A stretch of 64,000 nt of DNA, from the NCBI GenBank assembly GCA_025617375.2, contig JAMYGW020000005.1, positions 1,674,001 through 1,738,000 of the forward strand, written 5' to 3'. Below, piece after piece: positions 12,319-27,273 of the stretch. Positions within the stretch are counted from its first letter, which is position 1, and every line of letters starts with the position of its first letter. The notes beneath the pieces are model-generated. The model ran no database searches. It was not told the origin of the DNA and saw only the letters and a program-made list of their open reading frames with translations. The stretch is from Acarospora socialis. Its lineage: Eukaryota > Ascomycota > Lecanoromycetes > Acarosporales > Acarosporaceae. The position numbers and the translations under genes are program-made.

Positions 12319-13098
12319 ATGTCTGGAGAGGACTCGCCCCCGGCAGCTCCGTCTTCGCCCTCTGCGAACCGTCGACGTGCATCCTTTTCCCCCGGCCAAA
12401 CATTCTCCGAGCTTTTCAGCCGATCGCCCAGTACCACCGGAGCCACCAACGGGACCGCAGCCTTCCCAGGCCAGATTGCGACCGCTGCCGCAAATGTTCA
12501 AGCTCAACAACGTCGACGGATGTCCATCTCGACCCTGGGTCTGTCTGGGTCACCCACTCAGCCTGCTCCCTTCGTCGCCGGCAGGGCTCGCGGAGAGAGC
12601 TACTCGAGCTCGGGATCCGGCTCACCGAGTATCGACGAGAGTGCTGTCGAAGAATCTGACGCTACGCCCATGACGACCCCAACAACCCCTTTCGCTCGTC
12701 GGATGAGCTTCGGTGCAAGAGCGTTGCGCGATGTCAGGGCTGGGAATGGAAACACTGCCGGTAGAGCCTCCATCACTTCGGCTTCCTCCCCGACTGCTAA
12801 AGGTCGAGGTTTGTCATCATCACAGAGAAGCACAGACGATCCTGTTAGGAGCACATCTAACTTATACTCGCGTCGTTCAGGCGAAGGTTTCAATTGGTCC
12901 GAGTCGCTCCGCTCCCGAGCCGAGCGGACCTCGTCCGTCAGCGCGTCCCCGGTCACCGTCCAGACCGCTCCTCCGCAGCACCAGCGAGCGACAAGCGTTA
13001 CGGTCATGGAACCTCCGGTCAAGGAGATGCCAAAAACGCCCAAAGCACCCGATCACTTTCAAGAAAGAATCCTGAAGGGAGACTTCTACATGGACTAG
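12319..13098 (+). CDS. Small Ser-rich conserved fungal protein
   Basis: Single-exon frame of 259 residues starting at the ATG at 12319 ('MSGEDSPPAAPSSP'). It is rich in Ser, Thr, Pro and Arg. It contains short basic-Ser motifs that look like kinase sites ('RRRMSIS', 'FARRMSFGARALRD') and ends in a distinct conserved-looking tail ('APDHFQERILKGDFYMD'). I believe this architecture, a disordered body plus a conserved C-terminal tail, is shared by uncharacterised proteins of other moulds, but I cannot name a function. No transmembrane segment or catalytic motif is seen. Confidence 0.75.
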   Translation: MSGEDSPPAAPSSPSANRRRASFSPGQTFSELFSRSPSTTGATNGTAAFPGQIATAAANVQAQQRRRMSISTLGLSGSPTQPAPFVAGRARGESYSSSGSGSPSIDESAVEESDATPMTTPTTPFARRMSFGARALRDVRAGNGNTAGRASITSASSPTAKGRGLSSSQRSTDDPVRSTSNLYSRRSGEGFNWSESLRSRAERTSSVSASPVTVQTAPPQHQRATSVTVMEPPVKEMPKTPKAPDHFQERILKGDFYMD

Positions 13099-14149
13099 AC
13101 GTGGCTCAAGCAGTTCGATGCCTAACAAGTCCTTCAGACCGTCACATCCCACCACTGATGAGAGTGTTTCCTCTTGTTATCAGCGAGCAAGGTAGCAATG
13201 TCTCGAGTCTGACGCTTCTGCAATCGCAACCATAATCCCGCGCGGTGGTACCCTGGTGCTTGAACCATTGCCACCGTCGTTTCGGCTGCCGCGAGGCTAT
13301 GTGACTGGTCACACAAGCCCACAAGCACATCGTCCATGTCCTGAGCAGATGAAACGAACCGTGCCGAGCGAAACCAGCCTCTCGACTTTCCTTAATGGCT
13401 CTCGCTTTTGTTATCTTCCAGATTTTCCTAGTGGACAGCGGTACAACTACGATCAGATAGGCCGATCTTGGAGTCATGTGGACTTTCTTAGCGCGATCAT
13501 ATGAGTACTTCTCATATAGGTGCACCGCACAGCCTCGTGTCGAGTCTTTCGTTCGTGCTGACTTCATTATTGATACTCTCGCTAATGACCCTACGCGGCT
13601 TCGCTGGATAGGGAAGGGCACCCTATGCTGGTATCGTGGAGTTTGGGAACACCTTTCAACGTCGAGCTTGTGTTTCATAGCTAGCTAGCAAGCATAATGC
13701 AGCCGTCTTAGTTGCTCAGGGCATCCAACTTGTTCCTCTGTCCTTCCTTACCTGCGTACTCGCGCTTTAATCACGGTGGTTGATGACAAATGAATGTATT
13801 TGCGCCTTTGATATGGTAGATCACTCAGGGTGATTTCAGTACCGGACCTGTAGAACCCCAGAGTATCTCGGTCTGCAGAAGAGCAACAAGAGGAACGAAT
13901 GTGAGCGTGGCACTCGGCCGGCACCTGCTATCATGGCCCATCCTAATAAACCCAAATGCGCCTACTGACCAAGCCCACATCAACGCCACCCCATGCACTG
14001 CCGCACTTGAAGAGTCAGACATGACAAACGCCGTAAAGTCGTAAGTCGTGCATGACACAATGCCCCACCATGACCGCCAACCTCAGACCCGACGATCCCA
14101 CATCTCCCGATACGTCCGTTGGCCCTGGCTCTCCGACGAAGTCGCCGAA
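13099..14149. other. Intergenic region, no gene seen
   Basis: Holds the 3' flank of the preceding gene and the 3' end of the decayed gene on the opposite strand. A minus-strand open stretch at 13142-13678 has no recognisable motif and looks fortuitous. Confidence 0.4.
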
Positions 14150-15578
14150 CGATCCAGCCACTCATATCGGTCCAATTCTCGGATTGCAGAAACCTGCCCT
14201 CCCCTTGCGCCGACGACTTCAAGATCTGCGTACCCAGATAATGGTCATGTGGAGGCGTTTGGGAATCGACGCGGTCGAAGGTCTCGTCGGATCGTTTCTC
14301 GAGAAAAGGGATCGCTTGGGCAGTCTTGGGACGAGTCGCGACGCGAGATGCCGGAGGGAGGGGAGATGGGTGAGCTTGATGGAATGATGCCGGAAGAAGG
14401 CGTTCAGATGAGGCATGCAGCCCCATATGATGCCGACTTCATCTCGATGATCCCCCGACCGTTTAGCTGAGCGCTGCAAAGCCCGAAACTGCGCTATGAT
14501 GGGGACTGACACGAGCGTCACAACCGGCAGCACGTTCCAGGAGAAGTCGGTCTCGCGCGTGAGGCGGATGCGGTAGTATAAGCCCATGACGCTCGACATG
14601 CACGCGCTGGCGAAGGGATCAGTAGTTTTCTGATGGGTCCCCAAGGAAGGACGTACAGAAATCCCGTGGCAAATACTCCAATGACCCCTATCTTCTTCTT
14701 CGTCGGAAGGTGTAGTTTCCAAACGACCGGCACAGGCAGGAGGAGAAGGTAGAAGTCGCTGACGATGTTGAACACGCCCTGGATGTAACTCATAATGTAG
14801 GCGTTCGAGCAGCGCGTCCAGGCAGTAGTCATCGGCCAACTTTGGCCCGGCCGAGGGGCACAGAGATATCCGAACAGCGCCGTGGTCGCCGAGCACAGTG
14901 CGAAGTTGACAGCGATCCCAGATATATCATGTACCTGGTCGGCCGATCCGGAGAGAAGAGATGGAGGTACAGTAAGAAGAGGGATAGCTTGGCGCAGAAG
15001 ATGGTCGGCCCGTATAGGATGCCAAAGACAATCACGTTTTCTAAGGGCAGAGCGTCAGAAGCAATCGGAGGTTAAAGGGACGACGGTTAGGTGTCGCCTT
15101 ACACGGAGGAAGTCCGTCGTCAACGCGATGATTGGGACATCCCACATATGAGGTCCGAGAGTTCAAGGCTGTACACACGCTCAGCACTCGATCTAATCCA
15201 AAAGGGAGTCTTTGAGAATTACTTGTCAGAGCTACGGCAGTGTAGGCAGTGGAGCCCACCTGTTCTTGTTTTATTACCCTGTTTCAGCAGACTGGAAGAC
15301 GGTAGTGTTTACCACCGCAAGGATGCAAGCAGCTGCCCGCGGTCAGCGAGGAGCCGTAAGATTGATAATAGTGGAACCCACCATCATCCCCCGAAAAGAG
15401 CGTGCGATCCAGAGCTTCGAGTACAATCGCATGAGAACGATAGGGAACATGAGTGATAGACATATTGCGCTGACAGCGATGATCTCCTTGGTTCGAGTAT
15501 GCGGATGACTGAAATTGGGTACTGTACGACTCCAGGCGGGGGAGGCAAGGCCAAAATGTTAGAAAAGTCCAACGGCAT
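14150..15578 (-). pseudogene. Decayed SAT4/PTH11-type rhodopsin-like membrane protein gene
   Basis: The minus strand carries fragments of the fungal seven-helix family in which PTH11 and SAT4 proteins fall. In order they are: an N-terminus ('MPLDFSNILALPPPP'), 'SAICLSLMFPIVLMRLYSK', 'WDVPIIALTTDFL', 'FGILYGPTIFCAKLSLFLL', 'VNFALCSATTALFGYL', 'QGVFNIVSDFYLLLLPVPV', 'GLYYRIRLTRETDFSWN' and 'GIIWGCMPHLNAFFRH'. Two introns look intact (15041-15104 and 14607-14656). Elsewhere adjoining fragments lie in different frames with no room for an intron: near 14916 (one base missing between 'RYMIYLG' and 'IAVNF') and near 15520-15530. A further shift is likely near 14440. Either the gene is dead or the assembly has indels here. 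Ends are approximate. Confidence 0.7.
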
Positions 15579-16858
15579 GCTTGACGCTCAATCACTCACT
15601 ACTGTGATTTTGCAGGTATAGACGATGTAGAGACTCATTCTAAAATGTGTATATATATATAGTGTATGTCTTGAATCTGGGCCAGCACGTGACCTTCTGC
15701 TGACTGAGGTCTCCCTGCTTTTGCTTCTGCACTATGCCTGTTTTCTCTATTTGCTTTCTCTATGCTCTCTCATTCTCACTTGTTGCTTCTTTGTGCTCTT
15801 TCTCTGCTTCTTCATGTTTCTTTACTGCTTCTCTGTGCTCCTTCGCTGCTCACTTAACATTATGCTTTGCTCTTGTCTTTGCTATTTTTTGGAAGCCGCC
15901 TTGCTCTTTTTCGCAAGAATAAATTTTCTAACGTTGATAACAAGGAGGGGGTATTTAGTATGGCAAATATCCGCTGCACTTCTCAATGGGGGTTTGTATT
16001 TGGTCATGGCAGGGCCGGCGGTCTTGGTCTGGGATTCATGGAAGATAAGAGATGGCGATGGCAGGAAGAACAATACAAAGATCTGTCACGTTGGCCAGTG
16101 AAACTTGGTGTATGTGGGCCGACCAGGGGGCTTCTGATACGTAGGTAGTGGTTGTATTTGTGCTTGCCCTGGTGAGCTGTGCGAGAAAATATGCAATGGC
16201 GTCGACTGGTTTATATCACTGGCTTAAATATCTGTAACACAGATAGCGCGTTCGGCATTCCATTGCCCGAGTCCGTTGCCTCTCACTACGAGGAAAACTT
16301 CATGAAAAACTGGAGACGAGGGATACGCTGTCAATCCGAACGTAGATTAGTGCCCTTGGCAGGTATTTTCCCTCCATAGCTAGATGGTAGTTACCCCACT
16401 CAAGCATCCATCCAGGCAGATCATCAAGGAGGTCATTCAGTTCATTGCGCGCATGGTATCGGTTTCTCCATAGGTCTCTCCATCCACTCCACCCTGCACC
16501 GCGCCGCAGCACCTCCCTGCCCTCCACCATGCACCCTCAATGAGCGATCCCTCTCACCCCTTCACATTACCTGCCACAGGTAACACTTCGACCGTAGCAA
16601 CGAAGGATGAGAAGTGAAGGCGAAGAGCGGCGGTAGTTACCTTACTAGCCGCTTATTTCCTTTTCGGAAAGGAATAAGGTAAACATCAACCGTCAATGAT
16701 GAGTAAAGTCTAACCAAGTCGGGCCTGGGGAAATTTGATGTTTCGCAAGGCGAGCCTCACATGAATACCATCGTGATCCATTTGCATCGGTGAAGGGGAA
16801 AGGTTTCTCTTTGGAATATAGCTATATATATTTCTTCTGAAACTTATGAAACCATATT
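15579..16858. other. Intergenic region before tRNA, no gene seen
   Basis: No supported gene. It includes a pyrimidine-rich low-complexity stretch at about 15716-15900 (listed separately). Short open stretches on both strands lack family motifs. Confidence 0.4.
15716..15900. repeat. Pyrimidine-rich low-complexity tract
   Basis: The plus strand is dominated by T and C with regularly spaced TG, built from loosely repeated words such as 'TGCTTCT', 'GTGCTC' and 'TTTCTCT'. CC and GG are scarce, as in the block at 1-6050. It could be a degenerate tandem repeat or a small mutated repeat relic. Confidence 0.5.
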
Positions 16859-16951
16859 GGTCGGTTAGTTCAGTTGGTTAGAACGTGGTGCTAATACATA
16901 CATGTGATGTCTGAAACGCCAAGGTCGCGAGTTCGACCCTCGTACCGACCA
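16859..16951 (+). tRNA. tRNA-Ile(AAU) with a 19-nt intron
   Basis: The acceptor stem GGTCGGT pairs with ACCGACC (16944-16950), followed by discriminator A at 16951. The D arm ('TTAGTTCAGTTGGTTAGA'), anticodon loop CTAATA... and T arm ('GTTCGACCC') are typical of eukaryotic tRNA-Ile. The anticodon AAT is at 16893-16895. A 19-nt intron at about 16897-16915 lies directly after the base 3' of the anticodon, the canonical nuclear tRNA intron position. The spliced tRNA is about 74 nt. It supplies the wobble A (inosine) isoleucine tRNA. Confidence 0.93.
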
Positions 16952-16956
16952 TACCC

Positions 16957-16981
16957 TTTTATTCCCCCGGTGTATTTTTTT
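16957..16981 (+). terminator. RNA polymerase III T-run terminators
   Basis: Four T at 16957-16960 and a stronger run of seven T at 16975-16981 follow the tRNA on the same strand. This is the usual Pol III termination arrangement, with the second run as backup. Confidence 0.7.
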
Positions 16982-17885
16982 ACGGTTGTAATTCGAGGTT
17001 CCATCCCATGCCCTGCGAGGCAATGCCAACAAAGTGTCCTGACTGTTGTCTAGACAGGTTATGGACACAGCGGGTGGACGGCTGCATATTAAAATACCGC
17101 TATTTAAGATCAAGTTCAACGTGTTACTGACAGTTTTTGTATGAGAGCGGAGTTTTAACCGGGTTAATTAAGAGGATTTTCCCACACGCGGCTATCCACC
17201 CGCTGCGCCCATAACCGTGTACTCATACCTTGGTGTGGCCCTCACAGGAAAACTTAGGACATGCCCAACCCTTCCATAATATTGATGTTCAGGTCTGTTG
17301 AATGGTTTCAAGTCTTTTAGAATTGTATCCTACTGGGCAATGACCTAAGGGCTGCTATAGAAACGGGGTAGCTGAAGGCCTGCTGGGGGGGCAAGTAGCG
17401 GAAATAGTGGCAGAGACTTTTGATTTAGGGTGAGTAAAGTGTCTCAATTCTTTTGAGAACACCGAGCATGCTCCTTCGGGGTTGGCTGAGAAGCATAATA
17501 ACGTTGTGGGTGGTCAGCCTTGATATTGCGGATGAGTGCGTACGTACGTCAATAGTAGGTAGGTAGTAACGGGAGTGGAGAGGTATCGAGAGTGCCTCAT
17601 GGCGGGTGGGCTTTGACGTGCATAGACCCCAAAATTGGAGTCAATGACAGGTCGTGAATCAAGGCCATTAGCATGCATCTGGAGGGCGGGCTCCTGAACG
17701 CTGGGTGATATTTGTGAGAGAAGTATGCATGTACTGTTTGTTATCATCCTCTATGCGCTGGAATACTCTACAATGGTAGGAATTCATGTCCTTTCAACTG
17801 TACGCAAATCCCATGCGCCTAAGTGCGGGGACCTGTGTCCACCAACATCTTATTTATGGTGCGCCAGCCTATTAGTCTAAACTAT
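16982..17885. other. Intergenic region, no gene seen
   Basis: No coding region supported. It ends at the 3' side of the cell-surface protein gene on the minus strand. Confidence 0.4.
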
Positions 17886-20800
17886 TCACATCAGGACCCC
17901 AAATATCATACAAAGTAGTGCTGTGAACAGAGAGCGAATCGACTTCGGGGTATTGAGAGTTGCATATGATCCGTCATAAAACTGTACAGTGCCGTTAACA
18001 CTTGGCCTTGACGATGTTTGTATCGGATTGATGGGGCCGAGCCCAGATAGAATTGCTGCCCCAAGTCCCCCACTGCTCTCTGTGTATAACGGAATTGCGC
18101 TCGAACCAATGAACAAAGTGTCGGATGCCCCTAAAGAAACCGGTGTCCCTGCAACGGTGATACCTGGACCTCCGGGCGAGATTGTTGTGCCGTCAATGGC
18201 GAAGCCAGTAGGGTTTGCTGTGAAAACGTGGCCACCAACTGTAAACACGTCAAGGAGTTGGTAGGTGTTCGTACTAATGACTAGACCAGAAGGGCTGAGT
18301 GATACAGGTGTACCAGATATAGTGACGCCTGGCCCGCCTGCGGAGATGCTCGTGCCGGCGATGGAGAAACCCGTGGGGTTGGCGCTGAACGATTGGTCTC
18401 CAACGACAAAGACCGATGGCGTAGGTCCCAGAGAAATGGTGCTTGATCCGACTATCAGGCCTGAAGGACCGAAAGACGCTATTGTGCCTGATATGGTCAC
18501 GGCAGGTCCGCCCTGATAGAGGGTGGTGCTGCCGACAACGAAGCCATTAACATTAGTTGTGAACACCTGGCCTCCAGGCAATGTTAATATGCCACGGCTT
18601 GTGTCTGGCGGTAGCGGGACTGCACTACTTCCGACGAGTAGGGCTGAGGAGCCAAGAGATACCACAGTTCCTGAGATTGTAACAGGGGCGCCTCCACGAG
18701 TTAAGGTCGTACCCCCTACTTGAAAGCTACTCGGATTGGCCGTGAATGTCACACCGGCCACAGCAATTACGGATGATGAGGGTAAGGCAATAGTGCGACT
18801 TCCAATAATGAGGGTGGAAGAATCCAACGAAATCGGGGTTCCGGATATGACCACCGGAGGGCCTCCGGGTGCCAAAGTGGCAGCTCCAAACGTGAGTTGA
18901 GACGGAGCTGCGGTGATTACTTGTCCGGCAACTGTGACAATGGGGGCTGGCGTAGGAGATGGTAAGGTATAGGTATCGCTACCAATAAAGACCCTTGAAT
19001 CGCCGACGGAAACTGGCGTTCCTGACACTGTGATCGGAGCAGCCCCAGGAGTCAGTGTCATGCTGTTCACTTCAACACCAGACAAACCCATCTGGACAGT
19101 TTGGCCTGCAGCCACTGCAATGGCTGAACCTTGGGGAGTACCCGCAGGGTTGTTGTTGTTGACGGTAATTGACAGTATCGCGAGAGGAGAGAATGTCAAG
19201 CTGCCTACAACGACTGGTTTGGGAGCTTGTTGACTTGCAGCTGCTGTGGATAGTATATCAGGCTTATTGCTCACGCCTGTTGGGCCTGGAACAATAACCG
19301 AAGAGCTTGGTATGTGCTGGAATGTCATGGCGGCCGAAAATTGATCCTGTGAATTCTGATTTGGGTTCGGGTGGGACGGTGGGTCTGATCCAACAGCATC
19401 TGATACTTTGGGGTCCCCGAAACTGTTCCCTGGACTCGGTCCATTTTGGTGGTTCGGGTCTACAGGACCTGATCCTTTCGAATTGCCCGAGTTGTTCTCC
19501 TGGCCTGGTTGCGGTTGAAGCTTCGGGTCTGCAGGACTTGATCCTTTCGGGGCCTCCGGTTTGTTCTCGTGACTCGGTTGCGGTTGAACCTTCGGATCGG
19601 GAGACGCAGCCGCTACTGTGGATTTCTCGTTGTTGGATATGGGTGGATCTGCCGAAACTGGTGCTTGGCTCGGGTGAACAGTCTGTGGATCTGCTGCAAC
19701 AGGTACTACGCTGGGGTTAGGATCTGCTGCTTTCCAACCTGAGGCGGTAATGGTAGGCGGTGACGAAGGGACGGAGGCTGGAGTTGCTGGTAGATGGACA
19801 GCTGCTGGATCAATGGCCGTAGTCATTGGGTCCATAGCGGCAACAGGATTGAGGGCTTTTGGTGGATCGTTTCCTTGGAACGGACCAAGATTGCAGTTCG
19901 ACCATAACGGATCTAGACTTCGTAAACGAGCTGGTGGGCTTATCAATGGCCTGTAGCCCTGTCCAAGGAATGAAAAAGCGTCATTGTCTTCAACAGGAGG
20001 ACATAATATGTCCGCAAAATTGTAGCTGAATGTGTCACCGATGCCCCTATATGTGGAGAGCTCACCAGGGGCCACACCAATCGTAATAGAGGTGCGCGCC
20101 TCGCCAATAAGCCCACAGGCATCCACCGCACTGATTGCAGGAACCCCTAGATATACAGACGGGGATGTGCTATGCTAGCCGTCAGTACAAACTTCGCGCT
20201 GCTTTACCTAGGCCATGAAGGGGGATTACAATGTGAAGCCATTCTTGACCATCAACCCTGACGCATCCCCTACTAACGAAACTTCACGAGCCCCAATCTT
20301 AGCGGAAGGTAGGCTAGCTTGGGATGTAACGGGTGTGCTCCCGTTAAGGCAAGCCACGTTCGTCGATGTTACAGGCCAAAAGTACACATCGATCGATGGA
20401 AAGTAGATACTGCAATAACCGCATCTTCCATTGCATGGATCAGGAGCTTGATGTGCCATAAGCCAATCTTGGCCTTGGACGTGAGGAATGATTTGCGTGG
20501 TGTGTGTTTCTTGTACAGTGGTTGGTCCAGTTAGTACTTTGGTGATGGTTCCCGTAAGGTAAATTTGGCGTGATGAGTTATCGTAAACAGGGACGAGCGC
20601 TTGTTCAGATAAGGTCTGACCGCTTTGGACTACAACCCTTGTAACATAAGTCACCAAGCGATCAGAAGTCTCAACCTGCCCTGTGGAGTAACAGCGAGCA
20701 GGCAGTGAAGTTGAAGTGCTGGGTGATGGTAACTGAACCGTCTCTGTCGTGATGAAAGTGGTTGGTCCAGTGAGGGTTAACGTTGATCTGCCGTCTCCCC

Positions 20801-21182
20801 ACGCAATACTTGCCGTTCCAGTTTCAATCGTGAGAGTTTGAGTAAACACTGATTTGCCGCCGTTGGCAGAGCCAGTCAGAAGCGTGGAATTCGCCAGCAT
20901 CGAAGTTGTTAGGCCGGTGGGAGTATTGGACCGACTTAGAGACCTCGAGGAGTCCAAGGATGGCGGAGAGCTCCATGATGAAGTTTGCGCTGTCGAAGAT
21001 GCTAGGGTGCTATTCGTGTAATTTCCTACAGCAACACCTGGATACAGTGATCAGCCACAGTTGGAGGTGTGATCGAATATCTCCAATCGAGCAAAGCCAA
21101 TGTAAGACTAACCACCACTTGGCAGAGCGGCCACACATAAAAATAAGAGCACAGCTTTCCAAATTGCTGAAAAGACATCCAT
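17886..21182 (-). CDS. Secreted repeat-rich cell-surface protein, possibly GPI-anchored
   Basis: Three exons on the minus strand (21113-21182, 20278-21037, 17886-20130) with GTTAGT donors give 1,024 residues in consistent phase. The start at 21182 yields a signal peptide ('MDVFSAIWKAVLLFLCVAALPSG'-like, hydrophobic core LLFLCVAAL). Ser/Thr-rich sequence follows, then a Cys-containing region ('CNGRCGYCSIYFP'), then a Pro/Asp/Asn-rich linker with repeated 'DP' units (about 19400-19700). The C-terminal third has about six or seven copies of a 45-50 residue unit of the form 'FTANPTGF..GTT...GGP.VTISGTPVSL..SGL.IGSS' (about 17980-19080). The last about 18 residues are hydrophobic ('SLFTALLCMIFGVLM'), as in GPI-anchor signals. 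Such proteins are widespread in moulds and are presumed wall proteins or adhesins; the function is inferred. Confidence 0.85.
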
Positions 21183-22119
21183 AATGAATTGACACTTACT
21201 GTACAGGCTCGGCGCGAGGGATTGCGAAGACCCTTATACCAGCTCGGATTCATGTTCGGCCCCCACAGCAACGGTGTGAGGCCAGTACTCCATACAACGT
21301 AGGCATATATACATTAACCTGACAGGGTAAACAGGGCTGGCAAAAGCGGGACGTACGCTGAAGAAAGAAGCCACGGGTTTCAGCTTCGCAGGGCTGCTCG
21401 TGGAAGTTGCGTGAAGGCTGACGATCATCAAGGTCTTGGCTGCAACGTGCCGCTTGAGCTAATGCAGCTGCCCATAACTCACCATGTGCCTCACAGGATC
21501 AGGACACGGCCGGGTGAGAATGGCACATGCTTATTGGACTGGTGCCTTATCCCTTGCATTTCGGGTTTTTTTTCGCATGTAAGCCAGGCCTTTTTATGTC
21601 CATAACCCGGAGTCAGTATTTAATAGTTCTAATGCAAGATTTCCGACTTATGGAGAGTCTTCACAACAGTGTGCTGTTGAAGTATTATCGCAAGCATGTC
21701 GGTAAGTCGAACAGAGTGTTTTCCGTATGATGTAGCTTTGGAGATCCATACCTAACCTTGCCGGGCCTTGCCTTACCGTACGAGTACTGTACCTGATCTT
21801 GTCTTAGGTAAGGTACTGTACCTGAATAACCGGAGACCTGTAAGATCCTTGCCTTGGGTGCTATCCTCATTTGTTTGCAACCTAAAACGAACCAGAGTGC
21901 TACCTATGAGTACTAGGTATGTTGCTTGATAGCGGTGTGACGTAACTTGGAGCTAACCCGCTCCAGACACTTTCTAGGGTAATATTTATATTATATAAGG
22001 TTGCAAGTAGGTAAGGTGTAATCGGCACCGAAGGGAGACACCGACGCAGATCCAGTCTAGACAATCGCTCCAGAGAATCAAACGCCCAAAAGTCGGTTCA
22101 AGTTTAAGGCAACCATAAC
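21183..22119. other. Intergenic region, no gene seen
   Basis: Promoter side of the surface-protein gene and 3' flank of CYP51. 21740-21830 is crowded with short self-complementary words (GTACGAGTAC, AAGGTACTGTACCT). Confidence 0.4.
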
Positions 22120-23851
<1,732 letters not shown>

Positions 23852-24446
23852 ACTTGACGAAGATGTCCGCGCTGTGACTTGGGGCTTCAATGGCACTGTT
23901 CGAAGTGGTTGATGGGTTTTTTTTTTCAAGGTATGATTTTTCGAACCCTGCAGTCCGGGGTCAAGTCGGGCCATTCCGCCACAAAGCTTGGTAGCGTGTG
24001 GCGTAGTGTAACTAGCTCAGGTACGCGTACGAAGCCCACACGCGCAAAAGTGGATTCAAGCCAACCAGTATTTCTTAAAGTGCGAGTGCGCATAGGAACC
24101 TGGGGCAGACCGACATATGAAGTGCGTTAGACGGCGGTGCCTCGAAGGATCTCTACAAGGGCCTTCTCACATTAGGACCTCACTACGACCATGAAAACGA
24201 TATTTCCTCTGGGCTTTATGAGCAGTGAAGGGCAGTCAATATCTCCAACGCATATGATGACAACTACTACATAGATCTGACTCAGATCATCTTCCACATA
24301 CGAAAGTCCAAGTCCCCTTCTCCAGCAAGACTGATTTTGACACCAGTGAATTCCCTGCCATCCGAACTTGAAAATCACAATAGAGGTACCTACTACCCAG
24401 AAAAACGAAAAGCTACCTCTATTCGCAGCTGTGACCTTACCATCCG
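23852..24446. other. CYP51 promoter and checkpoint-kinase 3' flank
   Basis: No gene seen. The right-hand end abuts the stop codon of the kinase on the same strand; the left-hand part is the CYP51 upstream region. Confidence 0.4.
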
Positions 24447-26766
<2,320 letters not shown>

Positions 26767-27273
26767 GATGTACGGAAGCCTGAGGGAGCTACAAGCAAAA
26801 GTGTATCCGGTGATGCGAGCGCACGATTGCACTCAAGATGAGCAAGTGACCAGATTTCTGACCTCACCGATTGCGATCGCGAAGTAGACGAGGTTAACGT
26901 CCAGATGAGGTAGGTACCTAATGTTCGACGATGTTTGTTGGGCAGTTGAGGTGAACATGAGGTCTGACCAATCAAGTGACGTAGCTCATGTTAGCGGTCA
27001 CCCAATATTTCGACCACATGGTAACCTTTTATCGAAAACGACGGCAGCAATTGACTGATATTGAAGGGTCTTTGGACGAGACGTGAACACTCAAGTATTC
27101 GGGGTCTAAGAGTCGGAAGGTAATACCGGCAGCCGCAGGTTGGTGGACGCCTCAAGAGTTTTGCCGACGATTTCATCCTACGGAGTACTCATGGAGGCTA
27201 CTTCGAGCCATGTAATTTGATTGAGGTACAGATATCGACCTCCCCGGTCTGATATCTTCCATGAACGTTTTCA
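26767..27273. promoter_or_regulatory. Shared divergent promoter region (checkpoint kinase / STT4)
   Basis: About 500 bp separate the two divergent start codons (26766 minus, 27274 plus), so both promoters must lie here. No specific binding site can be assigned with confidence. Confidence 0.5.

Noticed and set aside
13142-13678. 178-residue minus-strand open frame
   Set aside because: No motif and biased composition; overlaps only the 3' flank of the 12319-13098 gene.
18000-19720. Plus-strand frames opposite the surface-protein repeats
   Set aside because: They are antisense shadows of the Gly/Pro/Val-rich repeats.
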